The translations under genes were made by a program, and so were the position numbers. Shown here in pieces: positions 54,030 through 61,706 of a stretch of DNA of 64,000 nt. Positions within the stretch are counted from its first letter, which is position 1. Every line of letters starts with the position of its first letter. Origin of the DNA: G963666705 sp963666705 (lineage in GTDB: Bacteria; Pseudomonadota; Alphaproteobacteria; CADEGL01); NCBI GenBank assembly GCA_963666705.2, contig CAXXKO010000026.1, positions 310,001 through 374,000 on the forward strand, written 5' to 3'. Below the pieces are notes generated by a model. It did not search any database, had not been told where the DNA came from, and saw only the letters and a list, made by a program, of their open reading frames with translations.

Positions 54030-55388
54030 ATGCTGAAGAGCCTCAAGCTCGAGAATTTCAAAAGCTGGCCGAGTGCCGATCTCGAATGCGGCCGGATCAC
54101 TGGCTTGTTTGGAACGAATTCGTCCGGAAAGACGAGCTTGATCCAGTTTTTGCTTCTCCTGAAGCAGACAAAAGACGCGACAAATCGAAGAATTTCACTG
54201 GATCTCAATGGGCCGTATGTGAATCTCGGTGTGTTTCGCGACCTGATTCATCGTCATGCGGAGGATCAGGCGCTGCCGTGGTCGCTCTCCATCGAGCTGG
54301 AGGAAAACCTCGCACTGGTCGATCCGAGCGGGAAGCGGACCGCGACGATCGCCCGGTCGCGCGAGCTCGAAATCGAAAGCGAAGTCCAATTCACGGGAAA
54401 GAGCGTGGTCTCGACGCGACTGGCCTATCGCGTCGGAGACATGACGTTTTCGTTGAAGCCGAGGGGCGCCAGCGAGCGCGAATTCGAGCTCGATGCTCAA
54501 GGCGGTGAGTTTCGGTTTGTTCGGACCCAAGGTCGGCCGTGGCAGCTTCCTGGGCCGATGAAGTCCTATGCGTTTCCCGACCAGGCGCGGACGTATTTTC
54601 AGAACGCCTCTTTTCTTGCCGACCTGGAAGCGGCTTACGAAGAGCAGATGGATCGCACGTTCTATCTCGGTCCGTTGCGCGAGTACCCGCAGCGCGATTA
54701 CCTGTGGGCCCGATCGCGGCCACAAGACGTCGGTCTCCGAGGCGAGAAGGCTATTGATGCGATACTGGCCGCAACAGCGGCGGACGAGCGACGGAACCTA
54801 CGACCTAAGACCCGGCTTCGGCCGTTTCAGGATATGATCGCCTACTGGCTGCGCGAAATGGGCCTGATCCACGACTTTCGCGTCGAGGAGATCGCCAAGG
54901 ATTCCAATCGCTGGCAAGCTCGAATCAAGATCAGCAAGGGCGGGGCGGAGGCATACCTCACGGATGTCGGCTTTGGTGTTTCGCAAGTCCTTCCCGTGGT
55001 GACCCTGCTGCAATATGTCCCAGAGGGCTCCACGGTTATTCTGGAGCAGCCGGAGATACACCTGCATCCGCTCGCGCAGGCGAATTTGGCCGATGTGATC
55101 ATCAATGCGGCGATGCATCGACGGGTCCAGGTCATACTGGAGAGTCACTCCGAGCACTTGCTCCTCCGTCTCCAGCGCCGCGTTGCCGAGGAGGCAGTAT
55201 CGGCTGACGAAATCAAGCTGTACTTCTGTGACGCTCGGGAGGGAGCCTCGAAGCTCAGGCCACTCGATCTCGATTTATTTGGGCAGATTACCAATTGGCC
55301 CCAGAGCTTCATGGGTGATGCGTTTGGCGAGACCGTTGCGGCTGAGAAGGCGCGCCTGGAACGCATGAAAAAGGCCGCTGCTGAATGA
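54030..55388 (+). CDS. AAA ATPase of the DUF3696/OLD-like group, cassette partner of a PIN nuclease
   Basis: A 452-residue ABC-type ATPase. Walker A GTNSSGKT is at residue 28-35. A long insert with FYLGPLREYPQRDYLW (about 210-225) is characteristic of DUF3696 proteins. Walker B with a D-loop reads VILEQPEIHLHP (about 336-347), and the His switch ESHSEHLLLRLQRR follows. There is no TOPRIM domain, so it is not a classical OLD nuclease. ATG at 54030 (MLKSLKLENFKSW) is the conserved start. Base composition is visibly less GC-rich than the neighbours. Its last four bases overlap the start of the PIN gene, suggesting a toxin- or effector-like pair for DNA or phage sensing, by inference. Confidence 0.82.
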   Translation: MLKSLKLENFKSWPSADLECGRITGLFGTNSSGKTSLIQFLLLLKQTKDATNRRISLDLNGPYVNLGVFRDLIHRHAEDQALPWSLSIELEENLALVDPSGKRTATIARSRELEIESEVQFTGKSVVSTRLAYRVGDMTFSLKPRGASEREFELDAQGGEFRFVRTQGRPWQLPGPMKSYAFPDQARTYFQNASFLADLEAAYEEQMDRTFYLGPLREYPQRDYLWARSRPQDVGLRGEKAIDAILAATAADERRNLRPKTRLRPFQDMIAYWLREMGLIHDFRVEEIAKDSNRWQARIKISKGGAEAYLTDVGFGVSQVLPVVTLLQYVPEGSTVILEQPEIHLHPLAQANLADVIINAAMHRRVQVILESHSEHLLLRLQRRVAEEAVSADEIKLYFCDAREGASKLRPLDLDLFGQITNWPQSFMGDAFGETVAAEKARLERMKKAAAE

Positions 55389-55876
55389 TCCGGCGCGTCG
55401 TGGACACGAACGTTCCCGTTGCCGCGAACGGTCGAAACACGAACGCGTCTATCGACTGTCGCATCGCATGCGTTGATTTCCTGAATGCGCTCGTCGAGTG
55501 TGGTTGCGCGATTCTGGACCTCGGCGGGCGGATTGAGGAAGAATACCGGCGCTATCTCTTTCCGAGCGGCCAACCAGGGGTTGGGGACCGCTTCTATCAG
55601 GTGATCCTGAGCAGCGCGCCGGCGCGCGTCGAACGGATCGAGCTACCGGTCGATCCCGACACTGGGGAATTCATCGATTTTCCCGCCGATCCTGCCTTGG
55701 CGGGCTTCGACAGATCAGATCGTAAATTCGCGGCGGCGGCTCGAAGGAGTGGTCTCCCAGTCGTCAACGCGACCGACGGCGATTGGCTCGATTACAAGAG
55801 CGCCTTGAGTGCGAATGGTATTTCCGTGGAGTTTGTTTGTGGCTGCGATACGAGCGATTGGTTCATCGATTCTTGA
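55385..55876 (+). CDS. PIN-like nuclease-domain protein
   Basis: A 163-residue protein with the acid residues of PIN-fold nucleases: Asp7 and Asn9 in VVDTNVPVA, Glu51-53 in RIEEEYRRYLF, Asp109/Asp112 in GFDRSDRKFAAAA and Asp131/Asp133 in NATDGDWLDY. Its ATG is inside the last codons of the ATPase gene (ATGA overlap), so the two are co-translated. Such pairings put a sensory ATPase next to an RNA or DNA cutter. No VapB-like antitoxin is nearby. The following 323 bp (55877-56199) are A/T-richer and hold only the 89-bp repeat. Confidence 0.78.
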   Translation: MIRRVVDTNVPVAANGRNTNASIDCRIACVDFLNALVECGCAILDLGGRIEEEYRRYLFPSGQPGVGDRFYQVILSSAPARVERIELPVDPDTGEFIDFPADPALAGFDRSDRKFAAAARRSGLPVVNATDGDWLDYKSALSANGISVEFVCGCDTSDWFIDS

Positions 55877-56099
55877 GCGATATGGATATCGTGAGCGTTT
55901 GTCGCCAACTTGCCGGATGTTCACGGAGGCGGCTCGAGCCCGGCATTCCTGTGTGCGGAGTCGGCGGCTGAATTGCGCCAATCCACTCGTGCAACTTCGG
56001 TTCGGCCATGCGCGGGCGCTCACCAATGTCGTAAGTATTGCTTGATAAATTTTATGCCCACCCAATATTAAAATCGGCCCGCCACGCCGCCGGCCGAAA

Positions 56100-56188
56100 T
56101 GTATAGAATTGTTAAGGTTCAAACCCCAATCTCTCAACCCATTGAAAACTAACGTTTCCTCTCGTCGCCACCTTAACAAACCTTGACG
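56100..56188. repeat. 89-bp inverted-repeat element, copy 2
   Basis: The left end TGTATAGAATTGTTAAGGT and the right end ACCTTAACAAACCTTGAC have the same layout and the same 60-bp arm spacing as 26136-26224. The interior sequence is different. It lies in the gap between the PIN gene and the minus-strand transporter. Confidence 0.58.
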
Positions 56189-56199
56189 CTTTCGCCCCA

Positions 56200-57126
56200 T
56201 CAGGTCGGCATTCTGGGCTCGCGGCGGACGATGGGGGCGGGGGCGACGCGGGCTTCGCGGTGGAGCACGTAGAGGCCGCCGCCGACCACCAGCACCACCC
56301 CGGCGACGATGCTCGGCCCCGGCAGCTCGCCCCAGATGAGCCAGCCGAAGAGCACCGCCCAGACGAGGGCCGTGTAGTCGAAGGGGGCGACGACGCTCGC
56401 CGGTGCCGCGCGGTAGGATTCGGCGATGTAGTAGTGGCCGGCCGCGGCGATCGGGCCGCAGATGGCGATGACGAGGATTGCGGGCCAGCTCGGCGTGACC
56501 CACACGAAGGGCATGGCGAGGGCGCTCACCGAAAGGAAGGTGAGGGTCGTGTAGAAGCCCATGGTCGCGGCCGGCTCGCTGATGCCCATGCGGCGCGAGA
56601 CCATGATGGCGGCCGCGTAGCTGACCGCGGAGGCAAGCGAGAAGAGCATGGCGGGATGAAAGGCCCCGAAGCCGGGCTTGACCATGATGAGGACGCCGAT
56701 GAAGCCCACCACCACGGCCGACCAGCGCCGCAGGCCCACCTTCTCGCCGAGGATGGGGACGGCGAGGGCGGTGATGAAGAGCGGGGCCGAGAAGGCGACG
56801 GCCACGGCGTCGGCCAGCGGCAGCTTGACGATGGCGAGGTAGAAGCTCGTATAGCCCGCCGTCATGAGGAGGCCGCGGAGGGCGTTGGCGAGGGGGCGCT
56901 TGGTGCGCAAGGCCCGCGGCCCGGCCGTCCGCCACGCGATCACGGCCATCAGCGGCAGCGCCACCAGCGAGCGCACGAAGAGAATCTCGATGACCGGGAC
57001 CTGGTTGCCCAGGAGCTTGATCAGCACGTCCTGGAAGCCCATCACGGTGACGGCCGTGATGCCGAAGACGATGCCGAGCACGTGGGACTGGACGTGCGGC
57101 GCCGCGGGCGCGAGGGCGGCGGTCAT
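56200..57126 (-). CDS. EamA-family DMT-type transporter
   Basis: A 308-residue inner-membrane protein with ten predicted helices in two EamA repeats. The first includes GFQDVLIKLLG and FVRSLVALPLMAVIAW, and the second ends ALVWAVLFGWLIWGELPGPS, the usual sign of the family. It probably exports or imports small metabolites. The substrate cannot be read. No gene overlaps. 117 bp of GC-rich non-coding sequence separates it from doxX. Confidence 0.88.
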   Translation of the reverse strand: MTAALAPAAPHVQSHVLGIVFGITAVTVMGFQDVLIKLLGNQVPVIEILFVRSLVALPLMAVIAWRTAGPRALRTKRPLANALRGLLMTAGYTSFYLAIVKLPLADAVAVAFSAPLFITALAVPILGEKVGLRRWSAVVVGFIGVLIMVKPGFGAFHPAMLFSLASAVSYAAAIMVSRRMGISEPAATMGFYTTLTFLSVSALAMPFVWVTPSWPAILVIAICGPIAAAGHYYIAESYRAAPASVVAPFDYTALVWAVLFGWLIWGELPGPSIVAGVVLVVGGGLYVLHREARVAPAPIVRREPRMPT

Positions 57127-57243
57127 GGCTCGGCCCGGCGGCGCCCCGGCGCCTGTCGGATCGTGGGCGTGGACCGCCGTCCCGGGGCGCCGCGGGGCGC
57201 CGGGAACGTGGCCGGGCCGGCCATGGGCGCCGCGCCGCGCGGG

Positions 57244-57711
57244 CTAGAATTCGCGGCCGATGGCGCGGTCGAGCGAAAGCCGGCCGCCGCCCTTGAAGAC
57301 GAACGCCAGCGCGATCACCGCCCACAACAACGGGAACTCGTAGCCCCCCTTGCCCCAGAAGTAGCCGTTCGGCATGTGGACGTGGAAAACCGTCACCAGC
57401 AGCAGGATGACCACGGCCAGCGCCGCCGGCCGGGTGAGCAGCCCGATGGCGAGGAACAAGCCGCCGAAGAACTCGGTAATGCCCACCAGGTATGCGAGCG
57501 GCATGGCCGGCTCGAGCCCGATTTTCATGAAGAAGCCCGTGGTCCCCTCGATGCTGCCGCCGAACCAGCCGAACAGCTTGCCCGCCCCGTGCGGCATCAG
57601 GAACAGCCCGGTGGCGAAGCGCACACCGGGCCAGGCGAGGCAGGACCCGGCCCCATAGAGGCCCGCGAGCGCCGGGATGATGAGTTTGGTCTGGTTGTCC
57701 TGGTCGGTCAT
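57244..57711 (-). CDS. DoxX family membrane protein
   Basis: A 155-residue protein with four membrane helices. RFATGLFLMPHGAGKLFGWFGG and MPLAYLVGITEFFGGLFLAIGL are typical of DoxX/YphA proteins, and the C-terminus has LLWAVIALAFVFKGGGRLSLD. Relatives are involved in thiosulfate-quinone oxidation or in redox stress complexes. No partner is next to it. The gene is read in the same direction as, and lies just downstream of, the glutathionyl-hydroquinone reductase remnant. Confidence 0.85.
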   Translation of the reverse strand: MTDQDNQTKLIIPALAGLYGAGSCLAWPGVRFATGLFLMPHGAGKLFGWFGGSIEGTTGFFMKIGLEPAMPLAYLVGITEFFGGLFLAIGLLTRPAALAVVILLLVTVFHVHMPNGYFWGKGGYEFPLLWAVIALAFVFKGGGRLSLDRAIGREF

Positions 57712-57800
57712 GTTGGAAGCCCTCCCTGGCTATGGTCGTGGCCGGCGGCGCATTTGCGCGCGCGCCGTCGTCGCCACCCGATGGGGCCGGACCAGGACAT

Positions 57801-58656
57801 TCAGGTTCGTCCCACGACCGCGCGCCCATGGCGGGCGGAGAAATCGACCTCCGGGCCCTTGGGCACGATGCGGGTCGGGTTGATGCCCGCGTGGCTGGTG
57901 TAATAGTGGCGCTTGATATGGTCGAGGTCCACGGTTTCCGCGACCCCCGGCACCTGGTACAGGTCGCGCGTATAGGCCCACAGGCTGGGGTAGTCGACGA
58001 GCCGGCGCCGGTTGCACTTGAAGTGCCCGACATAGACGGCGTCGAAGCGCACCAGGGTCGTGAAGAGGCGCCAGTCGGCCTCGGTGATCGCCTCGCCGAC
58101 GAGGTAGCGCCGGTCACGGAGGCGGTCCTCGAGCCAGTCGAGCGCCGCGAAAAGAGCCTCGAAGGCCTCCTCGTAGGCCGTCTGGCTGGTGGCGAAGCCG
58201 GCCCAGTAGACGCCGTTGTTGACGATGGTCCCGCGCCGCGTGTCCCACAGGACCGGTACCGTGACCCGCCCCGTATAGCCCGGCCGGGCGGCCGTATAGG
58301 CCTGGTGAAGGTGGTCGAAGCCGTTCGCGGAATCGGGGATGCAGCCGGGGCTTTGGGAGAAGGCCCAGCCCTCGGCGCCCATCAGGGGATCGAGAACCGA
58401 GAGCGTGACCGCCGCCTCCAGGTGCTTGAGCTTGCGCGCGATCTAGGGTGCGCGAGGCCCAGGGGCAGGCGAGAGAGGCGTAGAGGTGGTAGCGCCTGGC
58501 TTCGGCCCTGAAGCCGCCCGCGCCCGTCGGCCCCGGCGCCCCGTCGGGCGTGACCCAGTCGCGGAAGGCCGAATCGCGGCGGATGTAGCGGCCGTCCGCC
58601 GCGCGCGGGAGGTCGTCTTCGCCAGCGTGCCAGCGGCCGTCGATCAAAACGCCCAC
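57801..58656 (-). pseudogene. Glutathionyl-hydroquinone reductase (GST Xi/YqjG), frameshifted
   Basis: The first frame (from ATG at 58656) carries MGVLIDGRWHAGEDD and the active-site Cys in YASLACPWASRTL. The frame is then lost at about 58441-58448, where one extra base (T on the plus strand, making CTAG) sits in the codons for the expected RTLIARKLKHLE. The second frame continues as LMGAEGWAFSQSPGCIPD to DFSARHGRAVVGRT. Apart from that base it is a complete member. It may be a true mutation or a sequencing error. Confidence 0.85.
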
Positions 58657-58674
58657 CGGCCGTCCTCCAAGCCC

Positions 58675-59478
58675 CTACGGCGCGGCGGCCTCGCCGAGGA
58701 ACGCGGCGATGGCGTTCGACGGCACCGCATAGGCCAGGCGCGGCGAGACATAGTCCGCCTGGCTCGTGTCCCCGAGCACGAAGCTCGCCACCATGCCGAT
58801 CACCGCGCCCGCGCGATCGACGACGGGGCCGCCGGAATTGCCGGGCTCCACATCGATATGGAGCTTGATGGCGTCGTCGTAGCCGTAGCCATTGTATTCG
58901 AGGCGGGTGGCCCGCCGGGCCTGTACCACGCGGCCGGGCGACACCACGCCGGGGCGGTTGCCGGGCGCGCCGATGGCGAGCACCAGATCACCCTCCAGCA
59001 CCCGGTCCGAATCGGCGAGGCGCGCGGCCCGCATGCCCGGGAAGGGCGCCATGCGCAGGAGGGCGAGCTCCCGCGCCGGGTCGACGCGCAGGATCTCGGC
59101 CCCGTGGGTGCGGCCGTCGAAGGTGATCACCTCGGCCACGAAACGTGGGTCGAGGGCGATGTGCGCCGCCGTGACCACGTATCCCGCCCGATGGACGATC
59201 ACGCCGCTGGCCGCGTTCACGATCGCGCGCGCGGCCGCCCCGCGCCCGCCCTCGGCGCCGGTGTCGGGGTCGAGTATCACGACGCGCGCGTAGCTCGCCG
59301 CGGCCTCGCCCGCGATCGCCCGATAGCCGTCGAAGAGGAGTGCCGCCTCCACCTGGTGGGGGTAGGAGAGCGTCATCGGCCGGACATCGTCGCCCGCGCG
59401 CTGGCCCAGGCCCAGGCAGCCGGAAAGAAGGGCTGCCGCGAGCAGGGCCGGCGCACACCGCGGCAGCCTGGCCGTCAA
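58675..59478 (-). CDS. Lipoprotein-type trypsin-fold serine protease
   Basis: A 267-residue S1-like protease. A TTG start at 59478 overlaps the TGA of the upstream sulfotransferase gene. The signal and lipobox are LLAAALLSGCLGLG, with Cys about residue 20. The catalytic triad is His in YVVTAAHIALD, Asp in DPARELALLRM and Ser in VEPGNSGGPVVD. It probably acts in the periplasm, anchored to a membrane. The target is unknown. No PDZ domain is seen, unlike DegP. Confidence 0.83.
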   Translation of the reverse strand: MTARLPRCAPALLAAALLSGCLGLGQRAGDDVRPMTLSYPHQVEAALLFDGYRAIAGEAAASYARVVILDPDTGAEGGRGAAARAIVNAASGVIVHRAGYVVTAAHIALDPRFVAEVITFDGRTHGAEILRVDPARELALLRMAPFPGMRAARLADSDRVLEGDLVLAIGAPGNRPGVVSPGRVVQARRATRLEYNGYGYDDAIKLHIDVEPGNSGGPVVDRAGAVIGMVASFVLGDTSQADYVSPRLAYAVPSNAIAAFLGEAAAP

Positions 59479-61685
59479 ACGTCGGGCGCCATGCCGAGGG
59501 CCTCCTTGAGCGGCCCCAGATGGTCGTCGTAGTGACGCCAGCGGCCGACCGACGAGGAATAGATCGGCTGGCGCACCTGCCAGAAGCTGGCCGTGCGCAC
59601 CGTCCGATCGTGCTCGTGGAAGGATAGGCAGGCGGGGTCCCACTCGAGGCCGCAGAAATCGATGATCCGGCGGCTCCAGCCCTCCTGGTCGGCCACCAGA
59701 TCCTCATAGGGCACTTCGAGGATGGGGCTGGGCAGCACCGTCCGCCAATGGGCCATGATGCGCTCGTACTGGCGGAAGTAGAAGCCGAGATTGGCCAGAT
59801 CGTAACTGAAGTGAATGCCGCGGGCGAAATTCTGGACATAGCAGGAGAGGCAGGTGTCGAGCGCATCGCGGCGCGTGTGGATGAGGCGGGCCCGCGGCAT
59901 GAGGGTCGCGATCAGCCCCAGCCTGACGAAGTTGTTCGGCATCTTGTCCGTGATCCGGTCCGCCTCGGCGGAATGCTCGCGTAGGGGCTCGAGATAGCGC
60001 GCGGCCGTTTGGGCGGCATTCGTCCCGTCGATCTCGGTGGCGCAGACGGGGTATGGGCTCGGCGAGCCGAGCAGGGTCGGCAACTCGGAGATGAGCTGGC
60101 GCACGGCCTGGAGCTCGCCGGCGCCGGTCGCCCGCGGGTGGACGGCGATGATCTGCTCGACCAGCGTCGTGCCCGAGCGCGGCATGCCGACGATGAAGAC
60201 AGGCAGCTCGGACTCGCTCCCGCATCCGGCGCGCTCGGCGAAAAAGTCCGCCGTGAAAGTCTCGATCACCATCGAGACGTACTGCTCGAAGCCCTCCGGA
60301 TCGAAATCGACCTCCTGGTTCTTGAGCTCGTTGGCCTTGCGGAAGCAGGCGAAGGCCCGGTCGTATTCGCCCAGGTCCTCGTAGCTCTTGCCGAGCGTGA
60401 AGTTGAGGTTGATGAATTGGCGCGGGGGCTGGTTCCCGGTGCCGAGCTGCTCCTCGAGGCGGGCGATCTCCTCGCCGTCGAGGCGCGCCTTGCTGTTGAT
60501 CGCCAGGTTGTAATGGGCCTCGGCCAGGTCGGGCTTCAGCGCGAGCGCCCGGCGGTGGCGGGCGGCCGCCTCCTCGAAGCGGCCCTGCTGCTGCAGGCAG
60601 ATGCCCATGGCGTAGTGCGCCTCGGCGAGCTCGGAGTCGAGCTCGAGGGCGCGCTCGACGCAGGCCACGGCCTCCGCGGCCCGGCCCTGCTGGCTGAGGG
60701 CGTTGCCGAGGTTGCTGTGGGCCTCGGCATAAGCCGGGTCGATCGCGATCGCGCGCTCGTAGGTGGCGATGGCATCGTCCGGCCGATCGAGCTCGATCAG
60801 GGTGCGCGCGAGGTTGTTGTAGGCGACGGCGTATTCGGGCCGGGCGTCGATGGCGGCCATGAAGCTCTCGGCCGCGGCGGCGTATTCGCCTCTCTGCCGC
60901 AGGACGTGGCCGCGGCCGTTCAGCCCCTCGGCATAGCCCGGGTCGATTTCGATGGCGCGCTCATAGCTGGCCAGCGCGTCACCATCCCGCCCTTGCCCGA
61001 TATAGGCATTGCCGAGGTTGACGAACGCGCCGGCAAGCTCGGGGTCGATCGCCACGGCGGCTTGGAACGACTCGATGGCGGCGCCGACCTCGCCCGCGCC
61101 CATCCGCGCGTTGCCGATATTGACGTGCGCCTCGGCATAGCTGGGATCGGCGTCGATCGCGCGCCCATATGAAGCCAGAGCCGCGTCCGGCTCGCCCGCG
61201 TCGATCAGGGCGTTGCCGAGGTTGTTGTGGGCTTCGGCATCGCCGGGCGCGAGCTTGGCCGCGGTGCGGTAGTGGGTGATGGCCTCCTCGAGCTTGCCTT
61301 CGTCATACAGCACGTTGGCGAGGGCAAAATGCGCGAACGCATCCTCCGGGTCCGACGCCAGCGCTTGACGGTAGCTCGCCGCCGCCTCGCCCAGCCTGCC
61401 GATCGCGCGGTAGGCCTCGCCGAGGTTGCTATAGACCACCGGCGACGCGCCGCCCGCGGCGATGGCTTGCTGGATCATGGAGACGGCGACGTCGTCCTGG
61501 CCGACCTGGTGCGCGAGCAGGCCCATATAGTGGAGCGCGTCCGGGTGGTCGGGCCGCGCCTGCAGGACGCTTCTGTAGAGGCCCTGGGCGGCCTTGAGGT
61601 CGCCGGCCTGGTGCCGTTCGAGGGCGGCGGACAGCATGGCCTCCGCATCGGTGCCCGGCCCCATGGGCCCGCTCTCGTCGCTCAC
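59475..61685 (-). CDS. TPR-sulfotransferase fusion protein 1
   Basis: A 736-residue protein with about twelve tetratricopeptide repeats (residue 15-440; units like DAEAHNNLGNALIDAGEPDA) followed by a sulfotransferase domain. The PAPS-binding loop is IVGMPRSGTTLVEQII near residue 495-510, and the second phosphate region reads MPRARLIHTRRDALDTCLSCY. Members of this 'tetratricopeptide repeat-containing sulfotransferase' family act on unknown acceptors. The protease gene overlaps its stop codon, and a paralogue lies 21 bp upstream. Confidence 0.9.
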   Translation of the reverse strand: MSDESGPMGPGTDAEAMLSAALERHQAGDLKAAQGLYRSVLQARPDHPDALHYMGLLAHQVGQDDVAVSMIQQAIAAGGASPVVYSNLGEAYRAIGRLGEAAASYRQALASDPEDAFAHFALANVLYDEGKLEEAITHYRTAAKLAPGDAEAHNNLGNALIDAGEPDAALASYGRAIDADPSYAEAHVNIGNARMGAGEVGAAIESFQAAVAIDPELAGAFVNLGNAYIGQGRDGDALASYERAIEIDPGYAEGLNGRGHVLRQRGEYAAAAESFMAAIDARPEYAVAYNNLARTLIELDRPDDAIATYERAIAIDPAYAEAHSNLGNALSQQGRAAEAVACVERALELDSELAEAHYAMGICLQQQGRFEEAAARHRRALALKPDLAEAHYNLAINSKARLDGEEIARLEEQLGTGNQPPRQFINLNFTLGKSYEDLGEYDRAFACFRKANELKNQEVDFDPEGFEQYVSMVIETFTADFFAERAGCGSESELPVFIVGMPRSGTTLVEQIIAVHPRATGAGELQAVRQLISELPTLLGSPSPYPVCATEIDGTNAAQTAARYLEPLREHSAEADRITDKMPNNFVRLGLIATLMPRARLIHTRRDALDTCLSCYVQNFARGIHFSYDLANLGFYFRQYERIMAHWRTVLPSPILEVPYEDLVADQEGWSRRIIDFCGLEWDPACLSFHEHDRTVRTASFWQVRQPIYSSSVGRWRHYDDHLGPLKEALGMAPDV

Positions 61686-61706
61686 CGCCGGCGCTTTCGG
61701 CGCGGC

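Noticed and set aside
54030..55388. Classical OLD-family nuclease (Gabija GajA-like)
   Set aside because: The C-terminal part after the His switch is short and has no TOPRIM acidic motif; the nuclease function is more likely in the separate PIN-like protein.
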